Assembly (NCBI GenBank): GCA_030526045.1
Contig: JAUNDN010000028.1
Location: 1,383-34,551, forward strand
Length of the DNA stretch: 33,169 nt
Direction: 5' to 3'
Source: Bacillota bacterium
Lineage (GTDB): Bacteria; Bacillota; Clostridia; Lachnospirales; Lachnospiraceae
Both the position numbers and the translations under genes were made by a program. The notes under the pieces were generated by a model, which worked only from the letters and a program-made list of their open reading frames with translations, was not told the origin of the DNA and did not search any database. Position 1 is the stretch's first letter, and every line of letters starts with the position of its first letter. Below are positions 1 to 8,400 of this stretch, one piece after another.

Positions 1-600
1 CATACCACCTACAACCGTATATTGCAATAAAAGCTGCCTCATTTTGTTATGAATCGCCTCCTGAACAGGTTTAGCCTCTTCCAGACACTTTCTTAACATA
101 TTTATTATTGGTTCTCCAATATCATTTGCCCAAAGAAATTCCTCAAAATCTAATGGATACATATCTATCACTGTCTCATATCCTACCGGAACAGATCTAG
201 GCTCTTTTCCATATCCCTTTACCCCTAACAATGAACCGGTACCTATCACATCAAAGCGACCATCCATTTGAAAAAACTTAAGTGCGGTTCTTGCCTCCGG
301 ACACTCCTGGATCTCGTCAAGAATAAGAACGGTTTCTCCCGCTTCAAATACTGCACCTTTTCCTAACAATGCTGAAAGCATCATAATAATGTTGTCAATT
401 TCTAGTGAGCCTGAAAATACTGAAGCATAGTCCGGATTTTCAAAGAAATTTAAATACACAACATTCTTGTAATTATCCTTAGCAAATTCCAATACAGAGA
501 AAGTCTTTCCACATTGTCTGCAACCTTTGATAATCAAGGGTTTATGCTCCTTAGCATTTTTCCAATCTATAAGTTTCTGTTCAATTTTTCTTTTCAACAT
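1..600 (-). CDS. AAA-family ATPase (AAA_14/DUF4143 type), 3' end outside window
   Basis: The reverse-strand frame opens with ATG at 600 and runs off the left edge, giving about 200 N-terminal residues. Seen: a Walker A motif GCRQCGKT at about residues 26-33 and a Walker B stretch VLILDEIQ at about 90-97, followed by a GTGSLLG-like segment and a YPLDFEEFLWA segment. This arrangement is typical of the AAA_14 ATPases that carry a C-terminal DUF4143 domain; that domain would lie outside the window. The family is common in gut anaerobes, often in accessory regions, and its role is poorly defined (ATP binding, possibly nucleic-acid or toxin-antitoxin related). A ribosome site AAGGAG lies 11 nt before the ATG. 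It is transcribed the same way as the glycosidases upstream, but their terminator separates it from them. Confidence 0.85.
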   Translation of the reverse strand, partial: MLKRKIEQKLIDWKNAKEHKPLIIKGCRQCGKTFSVLEFAKDNYKNVVYLNFFENPDYASVFSGSLEIDNIIMMLSALLGKGAVFEAGETVLILDEIQECPEARTALKFFQMDGRFDVIGTGSLLGVKGYGKEPRSVPVGYETVIDMYPLDFEEFLWANDIGEPIINMLRKCLEEAKPVQEAIHNKMRQLLLQYTVVGGM

Positions 601-624
601 AACAAAATCAACTCCTTTTATTAT

Positions 625-653
625 AGTATATTCACTTTTGACAACTTTTTCAA
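625..653 (-). promoter_or_regulatory. Sigma-A-type promoter for the AAA ATPase
   Basis: On the minus strand TTGAAA (648-653) and TATACT (625-630) are separated by 17 nt, ending 24 nt before the ATPase start codon. A second TATAAT-like hexamer overlaps just downstream. Apart from this and the glycosidase terminator, I see nothing in 601-794. Confidence 0.6.
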
Positions 654-751
654 TGGAGTTTTTTTGAAAGAATGTATATTTTTTTATCCAGATTTTTGCA
701 TACGATGCAACTTATAGTTACATATTTATCCAAAATAAAACAGGTAGTCAA

Positions 752-787
752 TAAAAAGGCCAGAATCCAATTATGAATTCCAGCCTA
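752..787 (-). terminator. Intrinsic terminator after the GH31-GH43 pair
   Basis: Imperfect hairpin on the minus strand (arms about 776-786 and 758-769) ending in GGCC followed by a T-rich run. It begins 8 nt past the GH43 stop, so the gene ends tidily even though its protein looks shortened. Confidence 0.7.
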
Positions 788-794
788 ACTTTAT

Positions 795-1832
795 TTAATC
801 TTCTGTGACCTCTGTAACAGTCATCTTTCCTATATTCTCTCTATATGACCATACATAATAGTGACGCTGCCCAGACCTTACATATGTCATATCAAGTGTG
901 ATCCCATTCTCAGCAAGATTACATCCATCTGCTCTTTTCACTTTGACGGGATCCATCCAGTCTCCGGGGTTTAATATATCCCCTCCATCCTTTAACCGCA
1001 TCAGGTGACACTGTGGTCCCCACTGTTCATTGCTGACCGCAAAATAAATATACAGATTTCCATTGATTATATGAAACTCCGGTGCCCAGAACGTCTGGAT
1101 CAGACCGCGCTCCTCGTCTTTATCAAGAATCAGATACATTTTCGCATCATCCTTGAATAAATCCTCTAATTCATGTGCCTTTCGAACATATAGACCAATA
1201 TCGTTTTCATTGTCATTTGTTGAAATAAAATAGTAATCATCTTTCCACAGCATAATAACCGGATCACCAAATCCACGTGCCAACGGATATCCCAGCCCGG
1301 AATGATTGGATGTATTCAGCTTATATTTTGAACCATCGGAATAGAATATGGTATCATCCTTTTTCTCTGTAACCTGTAGTACAGACCAGTAATCAATCAA
1401 TGCTTTTGCCATACTATCAGAGATAATCACGCTGTCAGATATTCTTAATTCTTCAATACTTAATCCCGACTCCCTACTTATCAGCTTATCCTCTACAAAT
1501 CCAATTTCTTCATAGCTGATAAAGTCTCTTGTTTTCCATCCCCATAGATTACCGGTATTTTCAGGGTTGATAATTCCTTCCTGCAAAAAATCGTTTCCGG
1601 TAATATAATAGTCCCCTGATAACGCCTTAGCTATACTGATGTTTCCGACATATTTGGGCATAATAACATTTTTGTCATCAATATCAGCCTTTGGGAATAG
1701 TATTCCATAATCATTGTTAAGTGGCATCTTTTTCTCCCCGGATAGTATCTGCATATGTACACTTAATGCCAATCCATCCGGATATTTGTCCGGTTCAATA
1801 CCTCTTGTATAAACTCTTAATATATTATCCAT
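795..1832 (-). CDS. GH43-like glycosidase, shortened (probably internally deleted)
   Basis: 345 residues from the chosen ATG at 1832, which has AGGAAGG just upstream; the longer frame would need a TTG codon overlapping the previous stop. The protein shows beta-propeller features of a GH43 group seen in Firmicutes: RGFGDPVIMLWKDDYYFIST at about 186-205, with the conserved Asp after Gly at 190, WAPEFH at 249-254, and ITLDMTY at 311-317 with the second conserved Asp. Family members acting on arabinan or arabinoxylan normally continue well beyond this point and carry the catalytic acid Glu in a later blade. Here the chain stops about 30 residues after the second Asp, with a tail KMTVTEVTED that could be the native C-terminus joined by a deletion. 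I infer it is likely inactive. It lies 38 nt downstream of the GH31 gene in one operon. Confidence 0.75.
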   Translation of the reverse strand: MDNILRVYTRGIEPDKYPDGLALSVHMQILSGEKKMPLNNDYGILFPKADIDDKNVIMPKYVGNISIAKALSGDYYITGNDFLQEGIINPENTGNLWGWKTRDFISYEEIGFVEDKLISRESGLSIEELRISDSVIISDSMAKALIDYWSVLQVTEKKDDTIFYSDGSKYKLNTSNHSGLGYPLARGFGDPVIMLWKDDYYFISTNDNENDIGLYVRKAHELEDLFKDDAKMYLILDKDEERGLIQTFWAPEFHIINGNLYIYFAVSNEQWGPQCHLMRLKDGGDILNPGDWMDPVKVKRADGCNLAENGITLDMTYVRSGQRHYYVWSYRENIGKMTVTEVTED

Positions 1833-1870
1833 TTTCCTTCCTATATTACCCAATTGGGCAATCATAATGT

Positions 1871-3820
1871 TCAAAATACTTCAAGTACTTTTGCGCCATC
1901 TTTTACAAATGCGATAAATTCGTGGATTTCAGCACTTATAGTAACCCATGTATTTCCTTCATATCTTGTCTTGTCTTTCGTCAAAATCCAGATTCCTTCC
2001 GGCAGGTATACTTTTCTTTGTGTCTGTCCCTGCACCGAAATCGGAGCAAACAATATATCTTCTCCAAAGAAATACTGGTCTCCGGTTTGATAGCATACCT
2101 CATCCTTGGGATAATTCAAAAACATGGGGCGCATCACCGGAATTCCTTCATTTGAAGCAATATCCATCTGTTCCTTTATGTAAGGAATCAGGCGATATCT
2201 AAGTGCTATCAGTTCACTTAGTATAGGAAGATTTTTTTCACCAAAGCTCCAAATCTCATTGTCACCTCCGGTAGGTTCCTTAATATCCCTGCTGCGATCA
2301 TGTCCATCTCTGCTGCCATGCAGACGCATTACCGGACAAAATACTCCATATTGAAACCATCGTACGATCAATTCTCTAAAATAGTCACTTTCAATATTTC
2401 CACCATAAAATCCGCCAATATCAGTATTCCACCAGGGAATGCCGCACATAGCCATATTCAGTCCCGATTTTATCTGTTCCGTGAGGCTTTCAAAGGAGGA
2501 TCGGATATCTCCTGACCATACAACGGTACCAAACTTTTGAGCCCCAAGATAAGCACATCTGGATAATGTTACCACATCGTCCCTTCCCATTTTTTTCATG
2601 CCGTCGTATACAAGCTGTGAATAGAAATACGGATACATTAATCCCACTTCATCGCCACGTCCCGCATACATCAGTATGTTATCAAAGTGTTCCGGATGAA
2701 TCTCAGGTTCTGCCTCATCAAACCACATTTGATCGACCCCATTATCTATATAGTTTTCTTTCAACCGATTCCATATGTACTCTCGCGCCTGGGGATTTGA
2801 GGGATCAATCTCGGCCTGAGGACCATAGAAATCAAATACCCGATTGCTTCCTGATACAGTTCTCAAAAGCATGTTATGCTGTAGCATATACTGATAGTTT
2901 TCGCTGTGCTCATTAATGGTCGGCCACATGGAAACCATCAGCTTTATACCCATTTCATGCAGCTTGTCAGCCATTTCCTTAGGATTGGGCCAGTATTTCG
3001 GGTCGAACCTGTAGTCGCCCTGTTCCGTCCAGTGAAAATAATCGATGATAATCACAGAAATCGGAACCCCGAGTTCTTTGTATTTTCTTGCCACTTCCAA
3101 TATCTGCTCCTGGTTTTCATATCTCAGCTTACACTGCCAGAAACCGAGAGCCCATTCAGGCATTAAGGGAGCATGCCCCGTCAAATCGGTCAGTTTTTTG
3201 CAAACCTCCTTGGGAGAACCTTCTATCACGACATAATCTACACATTTTGCAGAGTCACTGCTCCACCTGGTTCTATTGTTCGCAAGTTCCGCGGTACCCG
3301 TTGACGGCAGATTCCACAAGAATCCATAACCAAGCGAAGAATAAACATAAGGCATGGAACATTTCGTATTTAAATGTCGCAAATCAACGGTACAGCCTTT
3401 CTTACTAAATACATTCATTCTTTCATGGCCCAGTCCATAAAACTGTTCCTGTTCATTTGCCTCGAAAGTCACGCGAATCTTCCACAAACCGCTTCCAATG
3501 CTGCGGTAATTTCTATACCCAAACCCAAATGTCTGCTCAGGCTGCTCTCGAATCAGTAACTTGTCTTTTGACCAGTACGAGACGCTCCCGTTCTCTTCCA
3601 TTCTCAGTTTCAGATTTCCGGTCTGTAAAAACGTTACATTTCCCTCCTGCCAGGCATGAGCATTGCAATCTGTATCCGGCAGAAGTGTCCAGTTTTCATC
3701 AGATAATTTCATAGAAGCTGTAGCCTTAAATCGTATACAGCCCTCTTTAATGGCACTAATAGTCCCGATTTCACCCTCGCGCATAAAATGAATCATATTA
3801 TTTACAATACTAATTTCCAT
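1871..3820 (-). CDS. GH31 family glycosidase (alpha-xylosidase/alpha-glucosidase)
   Basis: 649 residues from ATG 3820, which follows GGAGG and AAGGAAAG. An upstream in-frame GTG at 3868 is possible but has a weak ribosome site. After an N-terminal beta domain the protein has the GH31 barrel: LGFWQCKLRY at about 225-234, the nucleophile Asp in MWFDEAEPE at about residue 368, and the acid/base Asp in VVWSGDIRSSF at about 438, all intact. The GFWQC and DYFHW...FDP segments resemble alpha-xylosidases that act on xyloglucan-like oligosaccharides, so removal of alpha-linked xylose is the favoured reaction; alpha-glucosidase is the alternative. No signal peptide is seen, so it should work in the cytoplasm on imported oligosaccharides, but no transporter lies in the window. 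It is divergent from, and probably controlled by, the AraC-type gene. Confidence 0.9.
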   Translation of the reverse strand: MEISIVNNMIHFMREGEIGTISAIKEGCIRFKATASMKLSDENWTLLPDTDCNAHAWQEGNVTFLQTGNLKLRMEENGSVSYWSKDKLLIREQPEQTFGFGYRNYRSIGSGLWKIRVTFEANEQEQFYGLGHERMNVFSKKGCTVDLRHLNTKCSMPYVYSSLGYGFLWNLPSTGTAELANNRTRWSSDSAKCVDYVVIEGSPKEVCKKLTDLTGHAPLMPEWALGFWQCKLRYENQEQILEVARKYKELGVPISVIIIDYFHWTEQGDYRFDPKYWPNPKEMADKLHEMGIKLMVSMWPTINEHSENYQYMLQHNMLLRTVSGSNRVFDFYGPQAEIDPSNPQAREYIWNRLKENYIDNGVDQMWFDEAEPEIHPEHFDNILMYAGRGDEVGLMYPYFYSQLVYDGMKKMGRDDVVTLSRCAYLGAQKFGTVVWSGDIRSSFESLTEQIKSGLNMAMCGIPWWNTDIGGFYGGNIESDYFRELIVRWFQYGVFCPVMRLHGSRDGHDRSRDIKEPTGGDNEIWSFGEKNLPILSELIALRYRLIPYIKEQMDIASNEGIPVMRPMFLNYPKDEVCYQTGDQYFFGEDILFAPISVQGQTQRKVYLPEGIWILTKDKTRYEGNTWVTISAEIHEFIAFVKDGAKVLEVF

Positions 3821-3921
3821 AAGCTTTCCTTGACCTCCAGTTACTATTATTTTGCACCTTGGCTTCACATTGAGTATCCGTAACAGATATATGAAGCTCT
3901 CCTTTACAAATATAATAATAC

Positions 3922-3951
3922 TTGCCTTATCTCATATATTTCTATTATAAT
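3922..3951 (+). promoter_or_regulatory. Promoter of the AraC-type regulator, in the divergent glycosidase/regulator spacer
   Basis: TTGCCT (3922-3927), an 18-nt spacer and a perfect TATAAT (3946-3951) lie 43 nt before the regulator start. The same AT-rich spacer (3821-3994) must hold the leftward glycosidase promoter, for which I see only weak TATTAT/TATATT -10 candidates near 3905-3920. A weak activator-dependent promoter would fit AraC control. Confidence 0.55.
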
Positions 3952-3994
3952 AATATCGAAAAATATGATTATTCTGTTATTTTAGAGGTCAAAT

Positions 3995-4843
3995 ATGAAA
4001 TTACACCAAGACGTTCCTCATGGGACACCAAACTATCCATTTCAGGTTCATGAATCCTATTGCGAAAACGGATTATCTCTCTATCCTCATGTACATCCCG
4101 AGATTGAAATTACTGTCATTACCAAGGGTAGCGGATTATTTTATATTGAAGGCAATGAATATGCCGTAAAGCAGGGAGATTGTATCTTTATACCTCCTAA
4201 TAAAATCCACCTTGCTGCTTCCGACAATCAAAATTGTGAAGCATCCTTCTATTCGTTAGTCTTTCTCCCACAATTTTTAGAGGCAGACAGAGAACATATC
4301 ATTTATACCAAGTATATCAGCCCTATTCTCCTGGAAAAGAAACGAATTACGCCAATAATGGATGGCAGCAAAATCTGGCACTCTGACATTTTACGGCTTA
4401 CAGGCAAAATAAAAACGTTATATTTTTCAGAAAATACCGAGTTACTATGTCAGTCAGCACTTCTCGAGTTGTGGTATCATATATATACAAATTCAGAAAC
4501 ACTTCTAGATCCCCCGATAAATAAAGCGGCATTCCTGTTGAAAGACACTCTTGAATATCTGGAGGAGCATTATTTTGAGCATATTACGGTAGCTGATTTG
4601 GCTGCAAGAGTAAACTTAAGCCAGAGCTATTTTTCAAAACTGTTTAGCCAGTATATGCATACAACTCCAATTAATATGCTGATAAAAATCCGTTTAAATC
4701 ATAGTATCCAAATGCTGTTTGATGAGTCACTTTCGGTAAGTGAAATAGCACTTAGATGTGGATTTAATGATTTCAGCTATTTTTGTAAATGCTTTCGTAT
4801 GCGATATGGTTGCAGCCCCCGCAAATACAAGAAAAAAGGCTGA
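3995..4843 (+). CDS. AraC-family transcriptional regulator with cupin sensor
   Basis: 282 residues, preceded by AGAGGT 6-7 nt before the ATG. The N-terminal part (about 25-90) is an AraC-type cupin sugar-sensing domain, with HVHPEIEITVI and a GDCIFIPPNKIHLA strand. The C-terminal 100 residues form the double helix-turn-helix: VADLAARVNLSQSYFSKLF, then SVSEIALRCGFNDFSYFCK and a GCSPRKYKKK ending, all canonical. It is transcribed away from the GH31-GH43 pair, the usual layout for a local activator of glycosidase genes, so I infer it senses an oligosaccharide or sugar and activates that operon. Its last 71 nt overlap a convergent gene on the other strand, and no terminator was seen between them. 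Confidence 0.9.
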   Translation: MKLHQDVPHGTPNYPFQVHESYCENGLSLYPHVHPEIEITVITKGSGLFYIEGNEYAVKQGDCIFIPPNKIHLAASDNQNCEASFYSLVFLPQFLEADREHIIYTKYISPILLEKKRITPIMDGSKIWHSDILRLTGKIKTLYFSENTELLCQSALLELWYHIYTNSETLLDPPINKAAFLLKDTLEYLEEHYFEHITVADLAARVNLSQSYFSKLFSQYMHTTPINMLIKIRLNHSIQMLFDESLSVSEIALRCGFNDFSYFCKCFRMRYGCSPRKYKKKG

Positions 4844-5147
4844 CTGGCATACGAATATGCTCAATTTCCTCACGCATCATCTCTTCAGCTTCCTCCTTAT
4901 CTATTTCTTCCTTTTCTTTAATTTTGGCCTGTGTTTCCAGATAGGTATCCAGAATATTCAGATCTACAATAGTTGTCTTTCTGATAGGAAGATTAGCGCC
5001 TGCTAATTTTGCAGTACGCACAAAAAGCGAATAGCCCATATTATAAAGCTGAGCTCCCTGATAGTAAGAAACATAACGATGCTTTTTACTGCTCTTGATA
5101 TACTTGTCGAGATCAGGTGCTCGACTCTGGTTGTTTTTCGTAGACAT
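4773..5147 (-). CDS. DUF6462-like mobile-element protein, 3' end possibly disrupted
   Basis: 124 residues from ATG 5147, with GAAAGGAATG upstream. The core (about 20-70: RYVSYYQGAQLYNMGYSLF, then TAKLAGANLPIRKTTIVDLN) resembles DUF6462 proteins, small helix-turn-helix or excisionase-like proteins carried by integrative elements of Clostridia. A charged Lys/Glu stretch follows. The last 23 residues, rich in Cys and Ile, are encoded entirely in antisense to the end of the araC gene, so they probably are not the native tail. The original gene may have been cut at about 4845-4855 when the carbohydrate cassette arrived. No promoter is visible between it and the terminator at 5205-5252. The family assignment is from memory of the motif and is moderate. 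Confidence 0.55.
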   Translation of the reverse strand: MSTKNNQSRAPDLDKYIKSSKKHRYVSYYQGAQLYNMGYSLFVRTAKLAGANLPIRKTTIVDLNILDTYLETQAKIKEKEEIDKEEAEEMMREEIEHIRMPVSLFSCICGGCNHIAYESIYKNS

Positions 5148-5204
5148 ATTTACACATTCCTTTCAGTGATGTTCTTCATTGCCCCGTAGCAAGAAGCCCT
5201 AGAA

Positions 5205-5252
5205 CGAAAAAAAGCACCTGTTTCTGGTATTTCTACCAAAAGCAAGTGCTTT
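5205..5252 (-). terminator. Strong intrinsic terminator, distal end of the lysS operon
   Basis: On the minus strand a 19-bp stem with one mismatch closes on a GAAA loop (arms 5211-5229 and 5234-5252) and is followed by seven T. It lies about 260 nt beyond the lysS stop and is the first good terminator there, so it probably ends the long leftward transcript. The G-U pairs fit a minus-strand RNA. Confidence 0.75.
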
Positions 5253-5510
5253 ATCTTTTCCCTGTTCCTCAGGGTTAATATTTATTTTTTATCCGCTGAC
5301 GCAAATTTGACACACCGTTTTTACCGGTTTGACCTAAATTTTACATCATCTGAAAAGAATTTATAGACGCCCCCGATTCCTTATCGGATTCGTTTAATAC
5401 AATTTAGTATCGTTTGTAGCTAACCACTAGATTTGTCGTCAATGTGTTTCATTGTTCTGGCAATGAAGTACACCTATAAATGGCTAAAAATCCGTATTTG
5501 TTTGTATAGC
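5253..5510. other. Non-coding stretch between lysS and the accessory region
   Basis: No gene seen. It holds two short hairpins: CCCTG-TTCCT-CAGGG at 5260-5274 and CCGAT-TCCTT-ATCGG at about 5373-5387. It marks the change from housekeeping genes to accessory genes, so an attachment or recombination site could lie here, but I could not identify direct repeats. Confidence 0.4.
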
Positions 5511-7013
5511 TTAGACACTACGCATCGTCGGGAACAACAGCACATCTCTGATCGCCGGCGAATTGGTAAGTAGCATGACCAGTCTGTCGATGCCATAACC
5601 GATGCCTCCTGTAGGCGGCATACCGATTTCCAGCGCATTCATGAAGTCCTCGTCCGTAGTGTTTGCCTCTTCGTCACCTGCTGCCAGGGCAGCCTCCTGT
5701 GCCTTGAAGCGCTCTCTCTGGTCAATGGGATCATTCAGCTCAGAGTAAGCATTACACATTTCGCGTCCGGTGATGAACAGCTCGAAACGCTCTACATAAT
5801 CCGGCTTGTCCGGCTTACGCTTGGTCAGCGGAGAGATTTCAACCGGATGGTCCATGACAAAGGTGGGCTGAACCAAATGTTCCTCCACAAACTCCTCGAA
5901 GAACAGATTCAGGATATCACCCTTGGTGTGTCTGTCTTCATAGTGAACATCCTTCTCATCCGCCAGCTTCTTAGCTGCTGCGGTATCGGGTACCTCATCA
6001 AAATCAATGCCTGTATATTTCTTCACTGCATCGATCATGGTAAGTCTCTCGAAGGGCTTGCCCAGATCGATCATATGCTCGCCGTAAGGAACGGTAGTGG
6101 TTCCGCACACCTCCTGTGCAACGTGACGGAACATATTCTCGGTAAGGTCCATCATACCGTTGTAATCCGTGTATGCCTGATAGAGCTCCATCAGAGTGAA
6201 CTCCGGATTGTGTCTGGTATCCAGGCCTTCATTTCTGAATACACGACCGATCTCATAGACTCTCTCAAGGCCGCCTACGATCAGTCTCTTTAAGTAGAGT
6301 TCCAGAGAAATACGGAGCTTCACATCCTCATCCAGTGCATTATAGTGGGTTTCAAAGGGTCTTGCCGCAGCCCCACCTGCATTGGAAACGAGCATAGGCG
6401 TTTCCACCTCCATAAAGCCCTGATCATCCAGGAATCTTCTGATAGAGGAAATAATCTTGGATCTCTTTACGAAGGTTTCCCTTACCTCCTCATTCATGAT
6501 CAGGTCTGTATATCTCTGTCGATAACGGATATCGGTATTGGTCAGTCCATGGTATTTTTCAGGGAGAATCTGAAGGCTCTTGGACAGCAGTGTTACCTCG
6601 GATGCATGAACAGAGATTTCTCCGGTCTTGGTGGTAAATACCTTGCCCACAACTCCTACGATGTCGCCCACATCATATTTCTTAAAATCTGCGTAGGATT
6701 CCTCGCCGATGTCGTCTCTTGCCACATAGCACTGAATATTTCCTTTGAGATCCTGCACATTACAGAAGGAAGCCTTACCCATAACACGTTTCTGCATGAT
6801 ACGTCCTGCAATGGAAACGGTCTGCCCTTCCATCTGATCGTAATTTTCCTTTATATCCCTGCTGTGTGCTGTCACATCATACTTGGTAATCTGAAAGGGA
6901 TCCTTGCCCGCCTCCTGAAGCGCTGCAAGCTTTTCTCTTCTTACCTTCAGAAGCTGGTTGATGTCCTGCTCCTGCTTTCCGCTTTGTGGTTGATTGTTCT
7001 GCTGTTCTGCCAC
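5511..7013 (-). CDS. lysS: Lysyl-tRNA synthetase, class II
   Basis: Charges tRNA-Lys in the cytoplasm. I chose GTG 7013 (500 residues) because AAGGAG lies 10 nt upstream; the longer frame from GTG 7043 has no such site and would place this ribosome site inside the gene. Domains: an OB-fold anticodon-binding domain at about 50-150 ([18 protein letters not shown]), then the class II catalytic core with motif 2 ([17 protein letters not shown], about 257-273) and motif 3 (GIGYGIDRL, about 470-478). The length matches the family. It is the last gene of the leftward cluster, 51 nt after greA, an arrangement common in Clostridia. The extra Gln/Asn-rich N-terminus is a normal variable region. Confidence 0.97.
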   Translation of the reverse strand: MAEQQNNQPQSGKQEQDINQLLKVRREKLAALQEAGKDPFQITKYDVTAHSRDIKENYDQMEGQTVSIAGRIMQKRVMGKASFCNVQDLKGNIQCYVARDDIGEESYADFKKYDVGDIVGVVGKVFTTKTGEISVHASEVTLLSKSLQILPEKYHGLTNTDIRYRQRYTDLIMNEEVRETFVKRSKIISSIRRFLDDQGFMEVETPMLVSNAGGAAARPFETHYNALDEDVKLRISLELYLKRLIVGGLERVYEIGRVFRNEGLDTRHNPEFTLMELYQAYTDYNGMMDLTENMFRHVAQEVCGTTTVPYGEHMIDLGKPFERLTMIDAVKKYTGIDFDEVPDTAAAKKLADEKDVHYEDRHTKGDILNLFFEEFVEEHLVQPTFVMDHPVEISPLTKRKPDKPDYVERFELFITGREMCNAYSELNDPIDQRERFKAQEAALAAGDEEANTTDEDFMNALEIGMPPTGGIGYGIDRLVMLLTNSPAIRDVLLFPTMRSV

Positions 7014-7064
7014 TTTCTCTACACTCCTTATCAAGGTTTTCACCTTTGCAAATTCTCTGTTATT

Positions 7065-7547
7065 TTAGTTGGATCTCTGAATTTCAAGAACCTGGTATTT
7101 CAGGGTTCCTGCCTGGGTTTCCACTTCCACGACATCACCTGTCTTGTGTCCGATCAGTGCCTTACCTACCGGTGATTCGTTGGAGATCTTTCCCTTCAAG
7201 CTGTTTGCCTCTGTGGAACCTACGATCTTGTACTCCAGATCCTCATTGTATTCAAGATCACGGATCTTCACGCAGCAGCCGATGTTGATCTTGTCAAGGT
7301 CAACCTCATCCTCCACTACAACCTCTGCGTTCTTCAGAATCTTCTCAAGTTCTTCAATTCTGGCTTCAATATCACGCTGTTCATCCTTGGCTGCATCATA
7401 TTCGGCATTTTCAGAAAGATCGCCCTGCTCTCTTGCCTCTTTGATCTTCTGTGCAACCTCTTTTCTCTTTACTACCTTAAGGTCATGAAGCTCGTCTTCA
7501 TATTTACGAAGTCCCTCGTAGGTAAGTATGTTCTTCTTTTCTTCCAT
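7065..7547 (-). CDS. greA: Transcription elongation factor GreA
   Basis: Rescues backtracked RNA polymerase by stimulating cleavage of the transcript 3' end. 160 residues, the usual length. The N-terminal coiled coil carries the conserved tip [13 protein letters not shown] (42-54) with the acidic residues Asp43 and Glu46 that coordinate the catalytic magnesium. The C-terminal FKBP-like domain ends [15 protein letters not shown]...VLEI. ATG 7547 has GAAGGG about 9 nt upstream. It sits between an unknown gene and lysS in the same direction with short gaps, so co-transcription is likely. Confidence 0.97.
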   Translation of the reverse strand: MEEKKNILTYEGLRKYEDELHDLKVVKRKEVAQKIKEAREQGDLSENAEYDAAKDEQRDIEARIEELEKILKNAEVVVEDEVDLDKINIGCCVKIRDLEYNEDLEYKIVGSTEANSLKGKISNESPVGKALIGHKTGDVVEVETQAGTLKYQVLEIQRSN

Positions 7548-7598
7548 CGCTAATCGCCCTTCCGTTTAAAATTTATATTCTTTATTTTATAATAAATT

Positions 7599-8333
7599 CT
7601 AATTAACTCCCGTATTATACCCATTTTTCACCGTAGTGTCAAGGAATTTCAGTGCTTCCGTGCAATTTACGCATCCCCCGTTTCGAGAGCCTGATCCCTT
7701 CTGCTCACCGCCATCCTCCGTAAGCGCCTCCCCGCTGCGAAGATCCAGAAGAAGAATGCCCTCCGGAGGCCGCAGGCTTTCCTGAGTCATGATTCCGAAT
7801 TCCCGGTAAAGTCGTTCCTCCAGATCCATCATCTGCTCTCCCCATTCCCCGCAAAGAAAGATCTGCCTGATTCTTGTAAGATACGGGCGCAGAAGCCAGA
7901 CGGCCTGGTCCACTTCCTCTCCCCCTGTCTGTGGAAGCCGGATGCTGATCTGTTCAAAAGGACGCTTTCGGTGCAGGCATACCGCCAGAAGTTCCTTCGG
8001 AATATCATCCCCAACACCCCCAAGCTCTCTGGCGAAGATCCTCTCCCGGCATTCCCTAAGGTCTGCTGCCGTCTCCCCTGCCCGTTCCAGAAGCCTTCCC
8101 GCCTCCTGTAAGTCCCAGATCCGGTCTTTTGAGAACAGTCTCTTTTCATATTGGGGGAGCAGGGTAAAATAAATCTGTACATAGGCTGTCAGATTCCGTC
8201 CCTCCCACAAGAGATAAGGAAATCTGCGTTCTACCTGGTGGATGGAAAGCCCGTCCCTTTCAAGCTGTTTTCGCCTTGCCCGTTCTCCCTTTGCGATTCC
8301 CATATAAAAAATCCCACTGCATCTAATCTCCAT
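7599..8333 (-). CDS. Uncharacterised 244-residue protein between dusB and greA
   Basis: I do not recognise this family. The protein is soluble, with no signal peptide or membrane segment, and rich in Arg, Glu and Leu. Residues 15-110 look helical and basic/acidic (for example ERARRKQLERDGLS); the middle has a beta/alpha-looking segment QIFLCGEWGEQMMDLEERL (about 163-181) that could be a small Rossmann-like or nuclease-like core; the end is Gly-rich with an isolated Cys pair. ATG 8333 has only a weak GGGCGGG upstream; a second in-frame ATG lies 10 codons inside. It is embedded in a conserved-looking housekeeping cluster, which suggests a real, expressed gene. Base composition is more GC-rich than its neighbours. 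Confidence 0.7.
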   Translation of the reverse strand: MEIRCSGIFYMGIAKGERARRKQLERDGLSIHQVERRFPYLLWEGRNLTAYVQIYFTLLPQYEKRLFSKDRIWDLQEAGRLLERAGETAADLRECRERIFARELGGVGDDIPKELLAVCLHRKRPFEQISIRLPQTGGEEVDQAVWLLRPYLTRIRQIFLCGEWGEQMMDLEERLYREFGIMTQESLRPPEGILLLDLRSGEALTEDGGEQKGSGSRNGGCVNCTEALKFLDTTVKNGYNTGVN

Positions 8334-8400
8334 AACATGAAATCCCGCCCGGCGGCTCTTATCTCATACTTTAACAAAGCATATGCAGAGAGTCTCCTTC

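Noticed and set aside
5253-5510. tRNA or integrase attachment site after lysS
   Set aside because: No cloverleaf, T-arm consensus or flanking direct repeats could be found by eye.
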